Positions 16,735 through 19,708 of a DNA stretch of 19,708 bases are shown here, in pieces. The position numbers and the translations under genes were made by a program. The notes under the pieces were generated by a model, which saw nothing but the letters and a program-made list of their open reading frames with translations, was not told the DNA's origin and made no database searches. Numbering within the stretch: position 1 is the stretch's first letter; each line of letters opens with the position of its first letter. The stretch covers positions 1 to 19,708 of the forward strand of contig CAMPIQ010000067.1 of NCBI GenBank assembly GCA_946886475.1, in the 5' to 3' direction. The DNA comes from an uncultured Chitinophagales bacterium. Lineage in GTDB: Bacteria > Bacteroidota > Bacteroidia > Chitinophagales > Chitinophagaceae.

Positions 16735-16946
16735 GCTCAAAACGGTTAAGGCCGCAATTTACTTAGCCGGATTGAGAAATCTGGAATTTCAGGCTGGCAG
16801 GAGGAAACACCATGCTGAAAATAAAAACTATAAAACCCTGATTCATTTCATCAGTTGAAAATCGTTCTACATTAAATATTCCGCTGCCTGGATTTTCCTG
16901 CTTTCACAAGCCATTAACCTCATTTACCGGATTTAGACCGCAATCA
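16735..16946. promoter_or_regulatory. Divergent intergenic region argS/GtrA gene
   Basis: This roughly 210-bp spacer should hold the promoters of argS (leftward) and of the GtrA-family gene (rightward). No consensus Bacteroidota promoter, T-box-like element, tRNA or long inverted repeat stands out. The assignment rests only on gene orientation. Confidence 0.35.
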
Positions 16947-17501
16947 ATGGATTTTGCTATTAATTTAGCATCCTTCATGCGCAGGATACATCATAAGCTC
17001 AGGAAAAGCATATTTGCGGTACTGGATATTTTTTATCCGCTGTTCAGACGGTTCATGCCGTTACAAACCTATCACTATGCTGCCTGTGGAGGATCCAATA
17101 CAGCATTAGGTCTGTTGCTCTATTTCGTTTCTTATAATTATATACTGGAAAAACAGGTGCTTGATCTTGGTTTTATAGCCTTTGAACCACACATCGCTGC
17201 ATTATTTATTTCTTTTATCATCACTTTTCCCATTGGATTTTATCTCAGCATGTTTGTAATATTCCAGGGATCCTATTTAAAAAGAAGGGTACAGTTCTTC
17301 AGGTATTTTCTGGTGATCATAGGATGTATGGTGATCAATTATATTTGCCTGAAAATTTTTGTTGAGCATTTTGGATGGTTCCCTACACCCTCACAAATGG
17401 TAACCACGGGCATTGTTATCCTGTTCAATTATTTTTCACAACGGCATTTTTCTTTCCGTTCATTAAAACAGGTCAAAAAAAGAAAAACCATTTCCGCTTA
17501 A
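16947..17501 (+). CDS. GtrA-family membrane protein
   Basis: This small 184-residue integral membrane protein has four hydrophobic segments at about 43-63, 79-105, 117-138 and 148-163, ending in the family-like tail NYFSQRHFSFR and a basic C terminus. GtrA proteins (Pfam PF04138) are linked to moving lipid-linked sugars (for example undecaprenyl-phosphate-glucose) across the membrane for surface polysaccharide or teichoic acid modification. An N-terminal amphipathic basic region (1-40) precedes the first helix. A second ATG at 16977 (MRRIHHKLRK) is a possible alternative start. No glycosyltransferase partner lies beside it. Its stop codon overlaps that of the convergent DUF4403 gene by 4 nt. 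Confidence 0.85.
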   Translation: MDFAINLASFMRRIHHKLRKSIFAVLDIFYPLFRRFMPLQTYHYAACGGSNTALGLLLYFVSYNYILEKQVLDLGFIAFEPHIAALFISFIITFPIGFYLSMFVIFQGSYLKRRVQFFRYFLVIIGCMVINYICLKIFVEHFGWFPTPSQMVTTGIVILFNYFSQRHFSFRSLKQVKKRKTISA

Positions 17502-18901
17502 AATTTCAGATTGATCTCAGAAACCTGTACGCTTAATTTGCCGGTACAATTACTCCTTATCAGCAGATGTTGTGGTAAGGCATAGACACCGGTAAGTGTT
17601 AATTGCTCTACTTTTCCCGAGCCGCTTATTCCTTTTGTCCATTCCCGGTTTATCCACTGGTTCATAGCAACTGCAGCAGTATCATAATATTGGGAAAGGT
17701 CGAACGAAGTATATTTTTTCATTTCCGTAATGATCCGTTTATTGAATAGCCATTTAGCGGTCTTCAACAACAGATTCCTGGTTCTGAGGTCATAATCAAG
17801 GTCCTGCACTTCAATACTTCCTTTTGCAGTATCATAAACCGGTTTACCATTCAGATAGATCTTTCCTTCGAATGAACCGGTGAAATCAATACCTATCAAA
17901 AGATTGCCTGAGCTATCACCCGAAACCGTTGTATTGTTTACGATAATATGTTTTTTGAAGATCCCTTCTGTTACATCAAATCTTTTTCCTGCCAGATAGC
18001 CGTTCAGTACTTTGCTTAGAGAATCGTATTGCAGGGCTGCTTCAAGAAAGATATTGAATCCGCCTGCATTTTCGGATGAAGAAAGGTCAGGTACAGGAGT
18101 AGTGATTGTTGCAGTTTTCTCAAAGCTTACAACCGGTGTGGCAGAAATACCAAAATTGATGTTTAGCAGGTCATTATTTGCATTGATATTTTGCATGCGC
18201 AATTTTTTAGGGTGAAGACTAAAATAACCTACACCCGGAATGGTATATACATCGCTCAGCATATTCCATGCATATTGCATCCATGGCCTGAGGTTTACAA
18301 ACCTGTAATTATCTTCCAGTATCTTTTTGGAAGCATCCAGTTCTTCTGTCAGTCCCTTCATCACTTCTTTCGTAATGTCCTCACCCCAGAAGCATACCGA
18401 ACATTTATCAAGCGGCACCGGCTCTCTGCGAACGATAGTTGAATTCAGTATGTAATTTGAATACAGTTTGAATGTACTTGAAAAACCAACATCAACTTTT
18501 CTTTCACCTTCATCGAAGCCGCATTTGCAGGCAGGCGTCCAAGGTGACAGCACCACACCGCCAACACAACTCCGGGTGGAACCGGTGATCTGGTAATAAC
18601 CGGTAAAGCCCAGGTGCATGGTTGTTCCATTCATGCTGATGCGAAGGGGTGAGCGGCGGAAATGATATTTATACCGGGTAGCGCAATCAGAATTTACCCA
18701 TCCTTCAGGATAATTGGGCGAAGTAAAAACCGTATCCACATTTTTTTCTGCCAGCGCAAAAATGGGTTTGAGATTTACCTGAATGGGAATGTCAATGGTA
18801 GATTCGGGAAGGGAATCGATACGAATGCCGGATGAGGTTGTATCCTGTGAGAAACTAACAATAGAAAGCAAAGTGAAGATGAGTAGAATTGCGGGCTTCA
18901 T
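17498..18901 (-). CDS. Exported DUF4403-family protein
   Basis: This 467-residue protein has a signal peptide (about 1-19, ending VSFSQ) and resembles the DUF4403 family common in Bacteroidota, whose function is unknown. After the signal it is mainly predicted beta strand with short helices, and alternating hydrophobic patterns suggest an extended beta fold. Six cysteines cluster in the first 170 residues (C73, C112, C125, C127, C167, C170), including CKC and CSVC pairs, and one more lies near the C terminus. They could form disulfides in the periplasm or a metal site. The family call comes from overall resemblance (the N-terminal IDIPIQVNLKPIFALAEK region and the PWTPACKCGF segment). The gene is convergent with the GtrA gene and follows the YdeI-like gene by 112 bp. 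Confidence 0.72.
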   Translation of the reverse strand: MKPAILLIFTLLSIVSFSQDTTSSGIRIDSLPESTIDIPIQVNLKPIFALAEKNVDTVFTSPNYPEGWVNSDCATRYKYHFRRSPLRISMNGTTMHLGFTGYYQITGSTRSCVGGVVLSPWTPACKCGFDEGERKVDVGFSSTFKLYSNYILNSTIVRREPVPLDKCSVCFWGEDITKEVMKGLTEELDASKKILEDNYRFVNLRPWMQYAWNMLSDVYTIPGVGYFSLHPKKLRMQNINANNDLLNINFGISATPVVSFEKTATITTPVPDLSSSENAGGFNIFLEAALQYDSLSKVLNGYLAGKRFDVTEGIFKKHIIVNNTTVSGDSSGNLLIGIDFTGSFEGKIYLNGKPVYDTAKGSIEVQDLDYDLRTRNLLLKTAKWLFNKRIITEMKKYTSFDLSQYYDTAAVAMNQWINREWTKGISGSGKVEQLTLTGVYALPQHLLIRSNCTGKLSVQVSEINLKF

Positions 18902-19013
18902 AGTTCAGCTTTCAAATATAATATTAAGCCCTTAGCAATTGCTTTTTAGCCATAGTCTTTATGGGATATACCAGCTTTCTTAACTTTTTTAATAGCTAAA
19001 ATGGCAAATGCAA

Positions 19014-19682
19014 TCAGCCATTGGCCAGCCTGAATTCCCGCGGATTCTTAAAACCTTTTTCCAGCATTTCCATGCCTGCAAGAACCCGCTTCTCCCTTGT
19101 TTCACTTCTTTTAGCGGTAATGACCCATTCCAGGTATTCTCTTTTATTGGAGAAAGCAAGTGAATTGAAAAATGTCTCCGCTTTTTTATTCTTTTTGAAT
19201 GCAGCATTCAGGTCATCGGGAAGTATAATGGTTTTGGTACCTGAATCTGCATATTGGAATATGGGCCTTTCCTTTGGCTTTGATTCCTTTTTTCTATCCC
19301 GAACAGTTTTCTCACGTATGCCAAATGCCGACCAGGTATCATCAAATGAAATCAGATTGATCCATTGTTTGTCCTGTTTCATTAATGCTTCCCATCCCGT
19401 ATCTCTTGTGAGGTCGGTTTGTATACCGGAACTGCCTTTGGGAAAATAGATCCAGCAAATAACATCCCTGCTGATCATGGACATCACCTTTTTCAGTTCC
19501 TTGTCCATTTCGGCTTTATTTTTCACAAACCAGTGCACCTGGTCAAAATGCGCTCCGGAAGCTTTCACCTTCACCCCCGGGGGAAGTGGACCCATGCTTT
19601 TTTTGAAATCAGCAGGAGCATTGATCACCAGTAAACAATTTCCTTCCCTGATCTTTAATTTGTTTGCAGTTGAAAAAGCCAT
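19014..19682 (-). CDS. YdeI/OmpD-associated (OmdA-type) protein
   Basis: This 222-residue cytoplasmic protein has no signal peptide. The C-terminal part (about 150-214, beginning TIILPDDLNAAFKKNKKAE and containing TREKRVLAGMEMLEKG) matches the bacteriocin-protection YdeI/OmdA domain (Pfam PF13376). The N-terminal half (about 8-120, with LPPGVKVK and VHWFVKNKAEMDKEL) resembles a small domain often fused to it or found as DUF3052-like proteins. The biochemical role of these proteins is not settled. The gene is complete, with ATG at 19682 close to the window edge; any promoter or upstream partner is outside. It could be read through into the DUF4403 gene, since no clear terminator is visible in the 112-bp gap. 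Confidence 0.8.
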   Translation of the reverse strand: MAFSTANKLKIREGNCLLVINAPADFKKSMGPLPPGVKVKASGAHFDQVHWFVKNKAEMDKELKKVMSMISRDVICWIYFPKGSSGIQTDLTRDTGWEALMKQDKQWINLISFDDTWSAFGIREKTVRDRKKESKPKERPIFQYADSGTKTIILPDDLNAAFKKNKKAETFFNSLAFSNKREYLEWVITAKRSETREKRVLAGMEMLEKGFKNPREFRLANG

Positions 19683-19708
19683 AAAAATTTTTATTCCTAA
19701 TAATGGAT

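Noticed and set aside
18902..19013. A short reading frame on the minus strand in the gap before the DUF4403 gene, with a hydrophobic then basic pattern (about LIAFAILAIKKVKK).
   Set aside because: It has no ATG, GTG or TTG start in a useful place, is only about 30 codons long, and overlaps the end of the YdeI-like gene; coincidence is likelier than a gene.
1..19708. Search for signs of a defence system, prophage, CRISPR array or mobile element.
   Set aside because: No nuclease, integrase, transposase, phage or toxin-antitoxin gene and no spaced direct repeats of CRISPR size were found; the genes are metabolic, housekeeping or surface-related.

Overview
The window looks like chromosomal DNA of a Bacteroidota bacterium, probably near the Chitinophagaceae. 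This is inferred from the gene families (an FHS-type sugar MFS transporter, a secreted SusA-like GH13 enzyme, DUF4403, the ArgRS type), the moderate GC content, and the lack of strong Shine-Dalgarno sequences. I see no rRNA, tRNA, CRISPR array, insertion sequence, integrase or phage gene. It holds 14 protein genes, all apparently complete and intact.

Layout. Positions 1-1923 (+): lipoyl synthase (lipA), then an exported phosphodiester glycosidase-like (NAGPA-domain) protein that overlaps it. Positions 1954-4931 (-): a two-gene unit of a 669-residue FHS-type sugar transporter and a ROK-family sugar kinase, joined by an ATGA overlap. Positions 5045-13583 (+): a glucan block with glycogen synthase (glgA), ADP-glucose pyrophosphorylase (glgC), a GPH/SUT-like disaccharide transporter, an exported cyclomaltodextrinase/neopullulanase-type GH13 enzyme, and glycogen branching enzyme (glgB). 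Positions 13683-14705 (+): an exported TPR protein, ended by a strong bidirectional terminator. After that come argS (-), a GtrA-family membrane protein (+), an exported DUF4403 protein (-) and a YdeI/OmdA-type protein (-).

How the genes work together. The central 11.6 kb reads as a sugar-in, glycogen-out locus. The exported GH13 enzyme would cut maltodextrins in the periplasm, the two MFS transporters would bring glucose and short glucans across the inner membrane, the ROK kinase would phosphorylate the free sugar, GlgC would make ADP-glucose, GlgA would elongate the glucan and GlgB would branch it. No glycogen phosphorylase, debranching enzyme, amylomaltase, SusC/SusD pair or regulator lies in the window, so outer-membrane uptake and glycogen breakdown must be encoded elsewhere.

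The least ordinary feature is non-coding. Spacers at the left edge (running into the lipA start codon), between glgA and glgC, and after glgC are built from degenerate 7-bp units (roughly TGANCTN) in strict 7-bp phase. The second locus forms a long imperfect hairpin and the third a perfect 20-bp inverted repeat with a 2-nt centre. Other points worth a look are a ROK kinase lacking all three usual zinc-binding cysteines, a large extracytoplasmic insertion in the FHS transporter, a charged insertion in ArgRS, and paired hairpins between the amylase and glgB. I did not find a clearly new multi-gene system.
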